A stretch of DNA of 64,000 bases, taken from assembly GCF_021290385.1 (NCBI RefSeq), contig NZ_CP089928.1:1-64000 (forward strand), written 5' to 3'. Positions 17,885-25,359 of the stretch are shown here, piece by piece; position 1 is the first letter of the stretch, and each line of letters starts with the position of its first letter. The notes below the pieces were generated by a model, which was not told the DNA's origin, made no database searches, and worked only from the letters and a program-made list of their open reading frames with translations. This stretch comes from Microbulbifer sp. YPW16. GTDB taxonomy: Bacteria > Pseudomonadota > Gammaproteobacteria > Pseudomonadales > Cellvibrionaceae. The translations under genes were made by a program, and so were the position numbers.

Positions 17885-18405
17885 CGCGGAGAGCCAAGAA
17901 GGGGCTGGCACTGGCGATCCTGTTCCAGTTCCTGGTGCTGGTGGGCATGTACCTGAAAGCACAGGTGCCGCTGTGGACGGGCGAGGAAATCCTGGTGAAA
18001 ACCATCCCGGTGGACCCACGCTCGATGTTCCGCGGGAATTACGCGCGACTGCAATATCCTTTTTCCGAGCTGGATGCCTCCCTGTTTGGCGAGCATGAGC
18101 TGCGCCAGGGCGAGGTGGTGTATATCGCTCTCGAGGAGACCAAATCCGGTGTGTACCGGCTGGCCGGCGCGGGCCTGGAGCCGCCGGAAGAGGGCCTGTT
18201 CCTGCGTGGCCGTGTCAGCGGCAGCTGGTTCCGGGACAGTGGCGAGGCCTATCGTGTGCGCTACGGTATCGAGGCGTTCTTCGCACCAAAGGAAGAGGCG
18301 TTGCGGCTGGAGAAGGTCCTGCGCAAGGCCGCCCACGCGCGCCTGAAAATTACCGACAACGGCCACGCACGGCTGGTGGCGGTTGAGGCACCGGCCCCAC
18401 GCTGA
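17881..18405 (+). CDS. GDYxxLxY-domain membrane-anchored protein
   Basis: Protein of 174 residues. One N-terminal helix (LALAILFQFLVLVGMYL) anchors a soluble domain with the family core, here RGNYARLQYPFS, and VVYIALE, VRYGIEAFFAPKEEA further on. The usual Asp of GDYxxLxY is Asn in this copy. It is translationally coupled to the DUF2157 gene. Function unknown. Confidence 0.8.
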   Translation: MTRRAKKGLALAILFQFLVLVGMYLKAQVPLWTGEEILVKTIPVDPRSMFRGNYARLQYPFSELDASLFGEHELRQGEVVYIALEETKSGVYRLAGAGLEPPEEGLFLRGRVSGSWFRDSGEAYRVRYGIEAFFAPKEEALRLEKVLRKAAHARLKITDNGHARLVAVEAPAPR

Positions 18406-18475
18406 CCCAGTTCGTGCGAGGATAGTGGGAAAGCCGTGCAGGCCGGTGTTTGCGAAATATCCGAAAGGAGGGGCA

Positions 18476-19081
18476 ATGCAGTACCTGGAGTCACCGGACG
18501 CAGCCAGAATCGGCCTGCTGATTCGCATGCAGGTGGCGCTGCTGTTGCTCGCCGGCGGGCTCACTGCCTGGTCCGGAATGCCGTTTTCCTGGTCGGGGAA
18601 CACCGGCTATGGAGCGCTGTTCTGGGGTGCACTTGGGGGCGTTGTGAGCTATGCGCTGGCCATGTGGCTGACACGCCTGTCACTGCCCATCGGCCGCAGC
18701 CTGCGGCGGATTGTCTCTATGCTACGACCCCTCCTGGCCGGGATTACCTGGCCGCAAATGGTGGTGGTGTCGCTGCTGGCGGGGCTGGGGGAAGAACTGC
18801 TCTTTCGGGTATTACTGCAGGAGTGGCTGGCCGGGGCGTTCTCCCCGGCGCTGGGCATAGTGATTGCCTCGCTCCTGTTTGCCCTGCTGCACGCCATGAC
18901 CCCGCTGTACTTCTTTATCACCCTGGCTTTCGGGCTGGTACTGGGGCTGGCCTACTGGCTGACGGGTAGTGTCCTCCTGGTGGCAAGCTGGCATGGGGTT
19001 TACGACCTGGTTGCCATTGCGGTGATCACCCGCAAGCCCGAATGGCTGGGCCTGCCGCAGCGCGAGGCGTCTGCGCCGTAA
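18476..19081 (+). CDS. CPBP-family intramembrane metalloprotease
   Basis: Protein of 201 residues from ATG 18476, preceded by GGAGGGG. Several membrane helices surround the family motifs: EELLFR (Glu-Glu and Arg), FALLHAMTP with the first His, and SWHGVYDL with the last His. CPBP (CAAX protease and bacteriocin-processing) members cut or modify substrates inside the membrane; the substrate here is unknown. The gene converges with the GH108 gene. Confidence 0.87.
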   Translation: MQYLESPDAARIGLLIRMQVALLLLAGGLTAWSGMPFSWSGNTGYGALFWGALGGVVSYALAMWLTRLSLPIGRSLRRIVSMLRPLLAGITWPQMVVVSLLAGLGEELLFRVLLQEWLAGAFSPALGIVIASLLFALLHAMTPLYFFITLAFGLVLGLAYWLTGSVLLVASWHGVYDLVAIAVITRKPEWLGLPQREASAP

Positions 19082-19095
19082 GAAGCGTGCGCGGG

Positions 19096-19117
19096 AAAGG
19101 GGGCGGCGCCCCCTTTT
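19096..19117. terminator. bidirectional terminator between convergent genes
   Basis: AAAGGGGG (19096-19103) and CCCCCTTT (19109-19116) with loop CGGCG form a hairpin with T runs on both strands. It ends both the CPBP gene and the GH108 gene. Confidence 0.75.
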
Positions 19118-19128
19118 GGCCACGTCCG

Positions 19129-19668
19129 TCAGGCAATCTCTTCTTCAAACTCCCTCACACGGTTCATCCAGCCGGCCAGGAAAACATCCTGTGACGGATC
19201 CCGGTCCACGATCTGGCGGTAGAAGTCGCGGCGCTCTTCCAGCAAAGCCCGCATAAAGGCCGCCCCCAGCTGCGCCTGGGCCCACTCTGCACCCGCCCGG
19301 GTATTCGGCCCCATTGCGCCATCCACCACCAGCAGCGGTGTATAGCCGGTCCGGTTGCAGGCCGCCTGGACAAACTTGATGGCCCGCCCCGGGCCGTGAT
19401 TGACCGCGCAATCAAACACGAATGGCTGTATTTCCTCCGGCAGCTGGTCGATCTGCGGCTGGTAATAGTAATCGCGGGCGTAGATCTGCCGGGCCACCTC
19501 CCGATCGAGGTTTCGTACCTCCTCGTACTGTGCCGCACGCCCCAGGTAACTGGACAGGGTGTTCTGGGTAATACCGTAGCGGGTGGGGCCGCCGCGATCG
19601 GCCGGGTGGTCGACAAAGCCACCCTCGCGGCGAAGGATATCCTCGATCATTTCATTGACGGACTTCAT
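19129..19668 (-). CDS. stand-alone GH108 muramidase (phage-endolysin-like)
   Basis: Protein of 179 residues. The N-terminal GH108 domain has the catalytic Glu in LRREGGFVDHPADRGG and YGITQNTLSSYLG; the C-terminal peptidoglycan-binding-3 part contains VDGAMGPNTRAG and VFLAGWMNRVREF. It cuts the glycan strand of peptidoglycan. It has no signal peptide, as in phage endolysins that depend on a holin or another route; no holin or other phage gene is nearby. Its core is clearly related to the GH108 domain of the fusion protein at 12370-13683. Confidence 0.88.
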   Translation of the reverse strand: MKSVNEMIEDILRREGGFVDHPADRGGPTRYGITQNTLSSYLGRAAQYEEVRNLDREVARQIYARDYYYQPQIDQLPEEIQPFVFDCAVNHGPGRAIKFVQAACNRTGYTPLLVVDGAMGPNTRAGAEWAQAQLGAAFMRALLEERRDFYRQIVDRDPSQDVFLAGWMNRVREFEEEIA

Positions 19669-20001
19669 GGTGCAGCTCCCTTCATAAGGTTGTGCGGGTT
19701 GGTGTGGTTACCAAACGGAAAAGCCCTTGTAGCTCCTGCCCCGACTAGCCTGCACGGCCGTACAGAATGCCGGCGGGCAGCGGACATCGAGTACTGGGAT
19801 CAACGAACCGTACTGCTGTTTTTCTTTTAATAAGCCCGGAAATGCGAGTTGCGCCGGAATGGCGGCTGGGCAGGTAGATAGAAAGGTAAGAGAGGCCGCG
19901 GGAGTAAGCAAGCCCGGGACGCGCCCGGCTGACGCAAATCGAAGAAGTTAGGGTAGATCGGTGCGCCATTCTTCCAAAAGGGGAAAACCGTGGGGGCTGG
20001 C
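19669..20001. other. gap without recognisable gene
   Basis: About 330 bases. The part next to 19668 must hold the promoter of the GH108 gene. Short inverted stretches occur (for example AAGCCCGGGACGCGCCCGGCT near 19910-19930), but no gene, RNA or repeat family is recognised. Confidence 0.35.
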
Positions 20002-20628
20002 TTATGCCGCGGAGAGTAAACCGAGCCCAATGGTGACCAGCGTGGTGGCAGTCAGGCAGAAAGCCGCCAGTGCCAGGACGCCGTCATGGGCCACCAGCGC
20101 CAGGCCGAAAGCGGCGAGGGCAATGCCGGCGATAGTGGCGGAGAAGGGAACCACCTCCATGACCGGCAGTGCCAGCGCAATCAGGGTGCAGATCAGGGCA
20201 ATAACAAAAGTGCCGGTACGCCGCACCAGGAACCGTAGCCGCGGCTTCAGCCAGTTATCGATAAAGGCTGCCGGCTTTTCCAGCCAGTGCAGCGCTGTCA
20301 GCAGCTTCTGCTTGGAGATGGAGCGTTGCAGCATCCACTGGGGCAGCCAGAAGTGGTGGCGGCCCAGCAGGAGCTGAATCGTCACCAGCAGCACCAGGAT
20401 CGCCATGGTAGTGGGGAGCCCGGGAATACCGGAGAGAGGCGAAAACAGGATAATGCCCACCAGCAGCAGCACCGGGGCAAAGGAGCGCCGACCGACCGCG
20501 CGCAACACCAGGTCCAGCGATACTCGCTCCTGGTTTCGTGCGGTAATGGCGATATGCTCAAGCAGTTGCTGCAGGCTGGTGAACTCGACGGGCATCCGGG
20601 ACGTCTTGCTGGTGGATTCAGCGCCCAT
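20002..20628 (-). CDS. ExoD-family membrane protein
   Basis: Protein of 208 residues from ATG 20628. A soluble start with LQQLLEHIAITARNQERVSL precedes four to five membrane helices with the ExoD marks LVLRAVGRRSFAPVLLL and SPLSGIPGLPTTMAILVLL. ExoD proteins are linked to exopolysaccharide production in rhizobia; in most bacteria the role is unknown. It lies 130 bases downstream of intI on the same strand, outside the integron. Confidence 0.82.
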   Translation of the reverse strand: MGAESTSKTSRMPVEFTSLQQLLEHIAITARNQERVSLDLVLRAVGRRSFAPVLLLVGIILFSPLSGIPGLPTTMAILVLLVTIQLLLGRHHFWLPQWMLQRSISKQKLLTALHWLEKPAAFIDNWLKPRLRFLVRRTGTFVIALICTLIALALPVMEVVPFSATIAGIALAAFGLALVAHDGVLALAAFCLTATTLVTIGLGLLSAA

Positions 20629-20760
20629 TCTAGCGTGGAGAACGGTCTCGTTGACAGGGGAAGGTTGGCATGCCGCCGGCCAGTCGTGCCAGGACGGCCA
20701 CACAGCCGCCGTGGGGTTGCCAGTGTGATCCGTGATGGCCTGCCGGTGTCGCCAGGGAAG

Positions 20761-21771
20761 TTAGCCGGACGGCAGCGCAGTCCTGAGACGATCCGCCGGG
20801 CTCAATACACCCAGGCCGCCCCGGTTCACTACATGGGTATAGATCTCCGTGGTGCCAATATCGGAATGGCCCAGGAGCTCCTGGATTGTCCGCAGGTCAT
20901 AGCCGGATTCCAGCAGGTGGGTGGCAAAGCTGTGCCGGAAGGCGTGAGTGCGGGCCGGTTTATGGATACCTGCGCTGCGAACTGCCTTGCGCACGTGCTT
21001 GGTCAGTGTGGAGGCATGCATATGGTGGCGGCGCTCGGTGCCCGAACGAGGGTCGATAGAGGTAATTGTTGAGGGGAACAGGTACTGCCAGCCAAGTTCC
21101 CGTGCGGCGTTCGGATACTTGCGGGCCAATGCATCCGGGAGAAAAACCTCGCCCAGGCCGTTAACCAGATCCTGGGTGTGAAGAAGTTCCACCCGCCGAA
21201 TCTGCCGTCGCAGCTCCGTCTGCAAGCCCTGGGGCAACATGGTAGTTCGATCCCTGTTGCCTTTCCCGGCGCGTACATAAATATTGTTGCTGCCAAAATC
21301 AATATCCTTCACGCGTAATGAAAGCAACTCGGCACTCCTCAGGCCAGTGCCGTACATCAGTTCTACCTGTAGGCGGTAAATGCCTTGTAGCTGGTCGAGA
21401 ATCGCTCCGATCTCCGCTGGGCTGTACACAACCGGTAAGCGACGCGGCTGTTGTGCCGGACTGAAGTTGAGGGCATCGGTGTCCCTGCCGAGGAAGCGCT
21501 TGTACAGGTACACGAGTGAGTTCAATGCGATTCTCTGGGTGTTTACCGAGCAATTTCTCTCTACGCTCAGCTCTGACAGGAACCTCTCAATCTCCCCTGG
21601 GCCCATTTCAGTAGGGTGGCGCAGCTTATGAAAGTGAATGTAGCGTTTGATCCAGTGAATATAAGTCTGTTCCGTACGGTACGATAGTCCAGCTTCGCGC
21701 ATGTGCAGCCTCAGACGCTGTATAAACCTCCCTGCCTTGCTTTTCGGGATCCGATGGCGGATATCATCCAT
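20761..21771 (-). CDS. intI: integron integrase (tyrosine recombinase)
   Basis: Protein of 336 residues from ATG 21771, with GGAGG five bases upstream. Order: N-terminal SAM-like arm (LRLHMREAGLSYRTEQTYIHWI), core with GTGLRSAEL (catalytic Arg), and HAFRHSFATHLL, LLGHSDIGTTEIYTHV with His, Arg, His and the nucleophile Tyr. The insert ALARKYPNAARELGWQYLFPS to HMHASTLTKHVRKAV is the extra patch that separates IntI from other tyrosine recombinases and recognises folded attC. It integrates and excises cassettes between attI and attC. A LexA box overlaps its promoter, so expression is probably SOS-induced. The gene is intact. Confidence 0.96.
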   Translation of the reverse strand: MDDIRHRIPKSKAGRFIQRLRLHMREAGLSYRTEQTYIHWIKRYIHFHKLRHPTEMGPGEIERFLSELSVERNCSVNTQRIALNSLVYLYKRFLGRDTDALNFSPAQQPRRLPVVYSPAEIGAILDQLQGIYRLQVELMYGTGLRSAELLSLRVKDIDFGSNNIYVRAGKGNRDRTTMLPQGLQTELRRQIRRVELLHTQDLVNGLGEVFLPDALARKYPNAARELGWQYLFPSTITSIDPRSGTERRHHMHASTLTKHVRKAVRSAGIHKPARTHAFRHSFATHLLESGYDLRTIQELLGHSDIGTTEIYTHVVNRGGLGVLSPADRLRTALPSG

Positions 21772-21787
21772 AACAACCTCCACTGAA

Positions 21788-21803
21788 CTGTTTTTTTATA
21801 CAG
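21788..21803 (-). promoter_or_regulatory. LexA box at the intI promoter
   Basis: CTGTTTTTTTATACAG fits CTG-N10-CAG with the AT-rich centre of the gammaproteobacterial SOS box. It lies 16 bases upstream of the intI start codon, where the -10 region would be, as in class 1 and Vibrio integrons. Confidence 0.85.
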
Positions 21804-21882
21804 TATTTGCGACTGGTTACCACTGTCAAACGCCTGGATCACGCGATGCGTCGCCTATCTTCGGCAAAAATTAGCTAAGTGA

Positions 21883-21910
21883 TTGACTTACAAGGGCTGG
21901 GCCTTAAGAT
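21883..21910 (+). promoter_or_regulatory. candidate cassette promoter Pc
   Basis: TTGACT (21883-21888), a 16-base spacer and TAAGAT (21905-21910) make a plausible sigma-70 promoter pointing into the cassette array. It is 170 bases before the first cassette. Prediction only. Confidence 0.4.
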
Positions 21911-21932
21911 CAAGTGACAGGAATACTGGTAG

Positions 21933-21956
21933 AAAAATGCGACGCGTCGCATTTTT
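21933..21956. repeat. perfect 24-base palindrome in the attI region
   Basis: AAAAATGCGACG followed by its exact reverse complement CGTCGCATTTTT. The centre GACGCGTC occurs again in AGACGCGTCC near 22060, close to the cassette insertion point. It may be an operator or an extruding hairpin. Confidence 0.6.
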
Positions 21957-22094
21957 GCGGACGCTCTTCCCTAAAAGTAGCGCCAACTTACTGAAATAAA
22001 AGAAAAATTTTGATTTCAGAGGCCGTCAGCACTGTAGATAGGCGACAGTTAGATCAAAAGACGCGTCCTTTGAATAAACTGTTATGGCCATTAC

Positions 22095-22580
22095 ATGAAA
22101 CAAAAAATTTTTGTACTTCTAGCTGTCATTAGTTTCAGTTCAGCGGCGACTGAACTTGAAGTTTCTACTGCGAATATCTCTTGTATTGGTCATAATCAAA
22201 ACGGATTTTACGAATACCGTGTTGGCTTAGTTCTAAAAAATACTTCGGACAAAGAAATTACATTGATTTCAAAGTCACAAGGGGGGTCAAAGCATTATGA
22301 TGATCCAGCTGTACCTACAGTACTGATTGGCAACGTCAATGAGCTTAAGATCGACGGCGTTTTAATTGTGCCAGATAGTGCGGAACTTGGATTAGTAACC
22401 ATCCAACCTACAGAGGGTGCCCAAGTGTATGAAATATATAAATCAAGATCGCCTCTGGGTCAAAAGGCTAAAGTGGGTTATCACGCTACATCCGCGTATG
22501 GTGGTAGATTTAATAACTGGCAGGGTGTAGTAACTTCAGATGCGGAAGATATTGCAAACTATGCGGCGTGCCAGCCATAA
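22095..22580 (+). CDS. cassette 1: small exported protein, unknown function
   Basis: Protein of 161 residues starting 14 bases after the attI/cassette junction. MKQKIFVLLAVISFSSAA is a signal peptide; the mature domain looks beta-rich (YRVGLVLKNTSDKEITLIS resembles an immunoglobulin-like strand pair). No family recognised. AT-rich codon use differs from the chromosome. As the first cassette it should be the best expressed from Pc. Confidence 0.75.
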   Translation: MKQKIFVLLAVISFSSAATELEVSTANISCIGHNQNGFYEYRVGLVLKNTSDKEITLISKSQGGSKHYDDPAVPTVLIGNVNELKIDGVLIVPDSAELGLVTIQPTEGAQVYEIYKSRSPLGQKAKVGYHATSAYGGRFNNWQGVVTSDAEDIANYAACQP

Positions 22581-22690
22581 CAAGGTGCTGCAGCTGACGT
22601 CATACTTATGCGCTTTTCGCGCGGTCGCTATGCTCCTATTTTTGCGCAAAAAGCGCATAAAGTAAGCCGCTACTGAGCACGGCGTTATGA
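22577..22690 (+). other. attC site of cassette 1
   Basis: Left end CATAACAAGGTGCTGCAG, right end CTGAGCACGGCGTTATGA; GTGCT pairs with AGCAC and CAG with CTG. The interior holds a second inverted pair, ACTTATGCGCTTTT and AAAAAGCGCATAAAGT. About 114 bases. Confidence 0.8.
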
Positions 22691-22754
22691 AACCCAATCT
22701 GCTTTGGTCATCGTACGGTGCCAAGGGTAATTTAGGCAGAAAATGTAATCGTCC

Positions 22755-22985
22755 GTGCCGCCTCTTCGAGGCAGTCGGAAAGTAGTGAAGTTGAAAGAAG
22801 CAATGGAGTGCTTGGCGAAAAGAGGTTCTTCTCTCTTTTATCAGTCACTCCAGCAATGGCAAATCAATCCTGATGCCATCTGTTGGCATATCAGGCTTGG
22901 CGGTAGCGTGCCTGTCGGCATGGGGCAAATCAAACAAGGAAAGTGCAATGGTTCAAAATTATCAGTCCTTGTCCTTTCTAAATAA
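22755..22985 (+). CDS. cassette 2: doubtful 76-residue ORF
   Basis: Cassette 2 runs from 22684 to 23096 and has no strong gene. This frame (MPPLRGSRKVVKLKEAMECL...) begins 70 bases into the cassette, has no good ribosome-binding site and no recognisable domain. An overlapping frame reaches into the attC. The cassette may be gene-less, or carry a small RNA or regulatory DNA. Confidence 0.3.
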   Translation: MPPLRGSRKVVKLKEAMECLAKRGSSLFYQSLQQWQINPDAICWHIRLGGSVPVGMGQIKQGKCNGSKLSVLVLSK

Positions 22986-23008
22986 GCCCTGTGCAGGATT
23001 AGGTTTTC

Positions 23009-23096
23009 ATAACAAAGCACAGCAGTCGCTCCCGTTGGTCGCTGGGACCGTCAAAACGCTGCGCTTATTTGCCGGCCCCTGTGTGCGGCGTTATGT
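23009..23096 (+). other. attC site of cassette 2
   Basis: Left ATAACAAAGCACAGCAG, right CCTGTGTGCGGCGTTATG; GCACAG pairs with CTGTGTGC. About 88 bases, core GTTATGT at 23090-23096. Confidence 0.8.
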
Positions 23097-23102
23097 GTCA
23101 GT

Positions 23103-23447
23103 ATGAATTTAAGTCCTCTAGAGCAAAAAATATTCGATCTGTTGATTCAAGAAGATCCTGAAAAAGAAATCCTTAAAAGCCAGATTTCTCAAGTAGAGAT
23201 TCTAGAGCGTAGTTATAGCGGCGTAGGAGTATTCACAAAATTTAAGGTGAGCGAGTCCGCAGAAAAATTAGGTAAAGAGAGAGTAAAGCTCGAAGATTTT
23301 CCAGGGGCTTACCTTACACATCCTGCTTTAGAGGCAGGCGCAGGTGTCATACTATGGTTAAATTCTGGCTTCCTGGATACCTTAGAGTGTTTTACATATG
23401 GTGGTGACTGGCCAGCTAATGAGCAGTTATTCACAGTCCACACATAA
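23103..23447 (+). CDS. cassette 3: small soluble protein, unknown function
   Basis: Protein of 114 residues starting 7 bases after the cassette junction. It is soluble and acidic at the start (MNLSPLEQKIFDLLIQEDPEKE), with GVGVFTKFKVSES in the middle and the end LECFTYGGDWPANEQLF. This layout resembles small proteins often found as integron cassettes, but I cannot name a family. No signal peptide. Confidence 0.7.
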   Translation: MNLSPLEQKIFDLLIQEDPEKEILKSQISQVEILERSYSGVGVFTKFKVSESAEKLGKERVKLEDFPGAYLTHPALEAGAGVILWLNSGFLDTLECFTYGGDWPANEQLFTVHT

Positions 23448-23557
23448 CAAGCAGCGGCAGAGCGACAGCCAACGCTACGCACCTTTTGTGTTACTCGCTG
23501 GCGCTCAAACATTAACACAAAATGCGCTCCGCGCTGGCTGCGCCTGCGCTGGGCGTT
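23444..23557 (+). other. attC site of cassette 3, interrupted by an IS
   Basis: Left ATAACAAGCAGCGGCAG and right CTGCGCCTGCGCTGGGCGTT; the palindrome is well formed. The core is split by the IS: GTT at 23555-23557 is followed by IS sequence, and the complete core GTTAAGC resumes at 25343-25349. About 113 bases, with roughly five differences from the attC of cassette 4. Confidence 0.85.
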
Positions 23558-25341
23558 CTGGCTGTAGAAAAACTCTTAAAATATAGTGTTTTTTGATAGA
23601 ATTGGCAGGTCGAAAAGGGGAATCCCGCCATGCCAAACTTCAAGCGGTACAATTACAACCAGGACGCGATGGTTGTGATCAATTTCGAAGAGCAATTGCA
23701 GCCGAATACCTTCGAATTTACCCTCCACCACCTGATCGATGACCATATCGACCTGTCTGCCTTCTACGAAAAGTACCAGAATGACGCCGGTGGTCGATCG
23801 GCTTACGATCCCGCCATTCTGTTAAAGATCATCCTGTTCGCATACTCCAAGGGCATCACCTCCAGCCGCGAGATCCAGTGGCAATGTGAGCACAATATCA
23901 TCTTCAAGGCGCTTTCCTGCGATTCAGTGCCGCACTTCACCAGTATCGCCAGCTTTGTCAGCAGTTACCCGGATGCGATCGAGTCGATCTTTGAGCAGGT
24001 ACTGATGGTATGTGACCAGGAGGGACTGCTGGGCAACGAGCTGTTTGCGATTGATGGTTGCAAGATGCCGTCGAATGCCAGTAAGGAGCACTCCGGTACA
24101 TTCAAGGAACTCGAGCAAAAGCAGGCCAAGATCCGCAAGAAGATCCGGCACTGCATCAAGGAACACAAGAAGCTGGATGGCCGCAAGCCCGCCGAGCGGG
24201 AGCGCAAGCAGCGACTGGCGCAGGCGACGGATACGCTCAAGCAGCACTTCGAGAAGATAGACAAGTTCCTAAAGACGCAAGCCCCAAGGATGGGGCAAGG
24301 CAAGACCCCGAAAGAAGTCAAAAGTAATATCACCGACAATGAGTCGGCCAAGATGACCACCAGCAAGGGCACCATCCAGGGGTACAACGGTGTCGCCGCA
24401 GTGGACAAGAAACACCAGATCATTGTCGAGGCGCAGGCTTTCGGCGAGGGCCAGGAATACCATACGCTCAAGCCCATGCTGGATGGTCTCACCGCACACT
24501 ACCGGAAAGCCGGCATCCATCCGGACATCCTCGCCGATGGCACCATCGTGACCGCCGATACTGGTTTCTCCAACGAGGGCAATAATGCCTATCTGAAAGA
24601 GGAAGGCATCAACGCCTATATCCCCGACAACCAGTTCCGCTCGCGGGACAAGGCGTTCGCCAAACAAAAAGAAAAGTATGGCAAGCGTCATCGCGATACC
24701 CTGGTGGGCGTCAAGCAGGTGATTCCTGCCAGGGAATTCACCTTCGATAAGCGCCGCAAGACCTGTATCTGCCCAGCCGGTAAAGAACTGCTTCTCTACA
24801 GGGAGGAGCAAGTCAGTGAGGGCAAGCGCAAGCTGTTCTTTGAGGGCCGCCTGACTGACTGCCGCCACTGTCACCTCAAACACCAGTGCATGCGCAACCC
24901 CGGTTCTGCCGATACCCGCGACGGCCACGGCCGGCAGGTGTCCACCACCTGGACCAATGGCCGCACGGCGACCGACTGGATGAAAAAGCGCGTCGACAGT
25001 ATCGCGGGAAAGACGATCTATAGTCACCGGATGTCGGTGGTAGAGCCGGTGTTCGGTAATATTGGTACCAATAAACGGCTAGGCCGTTTCTCTTTACGTG
25101 GTCGTGAGAAGGTCCAGGGGCAATGGCGTATGTTCTGCCTGGTGCATAACATTGAGAAGTTGATGAGATACGGGGCGATCCACTGATTCACAGGGATATC
25201 CACACTCGTCTGCGCAAAAGAGGCCCTTAATACGTGCAATGAGTGATTATGTAAAACGGATGTGTTTAAATCGTGATCATTAAACTTATAAGAAAGAGAG
25301 CCGATGGGATATCAGGTTGTCATCCTGTTTTTCTACAGGCT
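23558..25341 (+). mobile_element. IS1182-family insertion sequence in an attC core
   Basis: Length about 1784 bases. The terminal inverted repeats are GGCTGTAGAAAAAC (23560-23573) and GTTTTTCTACAGGC (25327-25340), 13 of 14 matching. CGTT at 23554-23557 and again at 25342-25345 looks like a 4-base target duplication. Removing the IS and one CGTT restores GGGCGTTAAGC, a normal attC core. One transposase gene is intact, so the element may be active. Confidence 0.85.
23630..25186 (+). CDS. IS1182-family DDE transposase
   Basis: Protein of 518 residues, full length. The N-terminal part has HLIDDHIDLSAFYEKYQND and GGRSAYDPAILLKIILFAYS, typical of the family; catalytic residues fall in AIDGCKMPSNASKEHSG (Asp), TADTGFSNEGN (Asp) and SVVEPVFGNIGTNKRLGRFS (Glu). 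A Cys-rich insert (CRHCHLKHQCMRNP) is also typical. GC-rich codon use contrasts with the AT-rich cassettes around it, so the IS came from a chromosome-like background. Confidence 0.93.
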   Translation: MPNFKRYNYNQDAMVVINFEEQLQPNTFEFTLHHLIDDHIDLSAFYEKYQNDAGGRSAYDPAILLKIILFAYSKGITSSREIQWQCEHNIIFKALSCDSVPHFTSIASFVSSYPDAIESIFEQVLMVCDQEGLLGNELFAIDGCKMPSNASKEHSGTFKELEQKQAKIRKKIRHCIKEHKKLDGRKPAERERKQRLAQATDTLKQHFEKIDKFLKTQAPRMGQGKTPKEVKSNITDNESAKMTTSKGTIQGYNGVAAVDKKHQIIVEAQAFGEGQEYHTLKPMLDGLTAHYRKAGIHPDILADGTIVTADTGFSNEGNNAYLKEEGINAYIPDNQFRSRDKAFAKQKEKYGKRHRDTLVGVKQVIPAREFTFDKRRKTCICPAGKELLLYREEQVSEGKRKLFFEGRLTDCRHCHLKHQCMRNPGSADTRDGHGRQVSTTWTNGRTATDWMKKRVDSIAGKTIYSHRMSVVEPVFGNIGTNKRLGRFSLRGREKVQGQWRMFCLVHNIEKLMRYGAIH

Positions 25342-25359
25342 CGTTAAGCGTAAAATCTC

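Larger units (their letters stand above)
21804..22087 (+). other. attI region (primary cassette insertion site)
   Basis: This stretch between the intI promoter and the first cassette has no gene. The insertion point is GTTATGG at 22081-22087, next to the start of the first cassette gene. It contains a 24-base perfect palindrome (21933-21956) and the pair TCGCCTATCT (21851-21860) and AGATAGGCGA (22036-22045) in inverted orientation. These are candidates for accessory IntI or regulator contacts. The exact attI limits cannot be fixed from sequence. Confidence 0.7.

Noticed and set aside
12370..19668. Prophage around the two GH108 genes
   Set aside because: No terminase, capsid, tail, holin or integrase frame lies between them; the genes between are ordinary housekeeping and membrane genes.
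22873..23106. 77-residue frame that covers the attC of cassette 2
   Set aside because: It reads through the attC palindrome; such frames are by-products of the recombination site.
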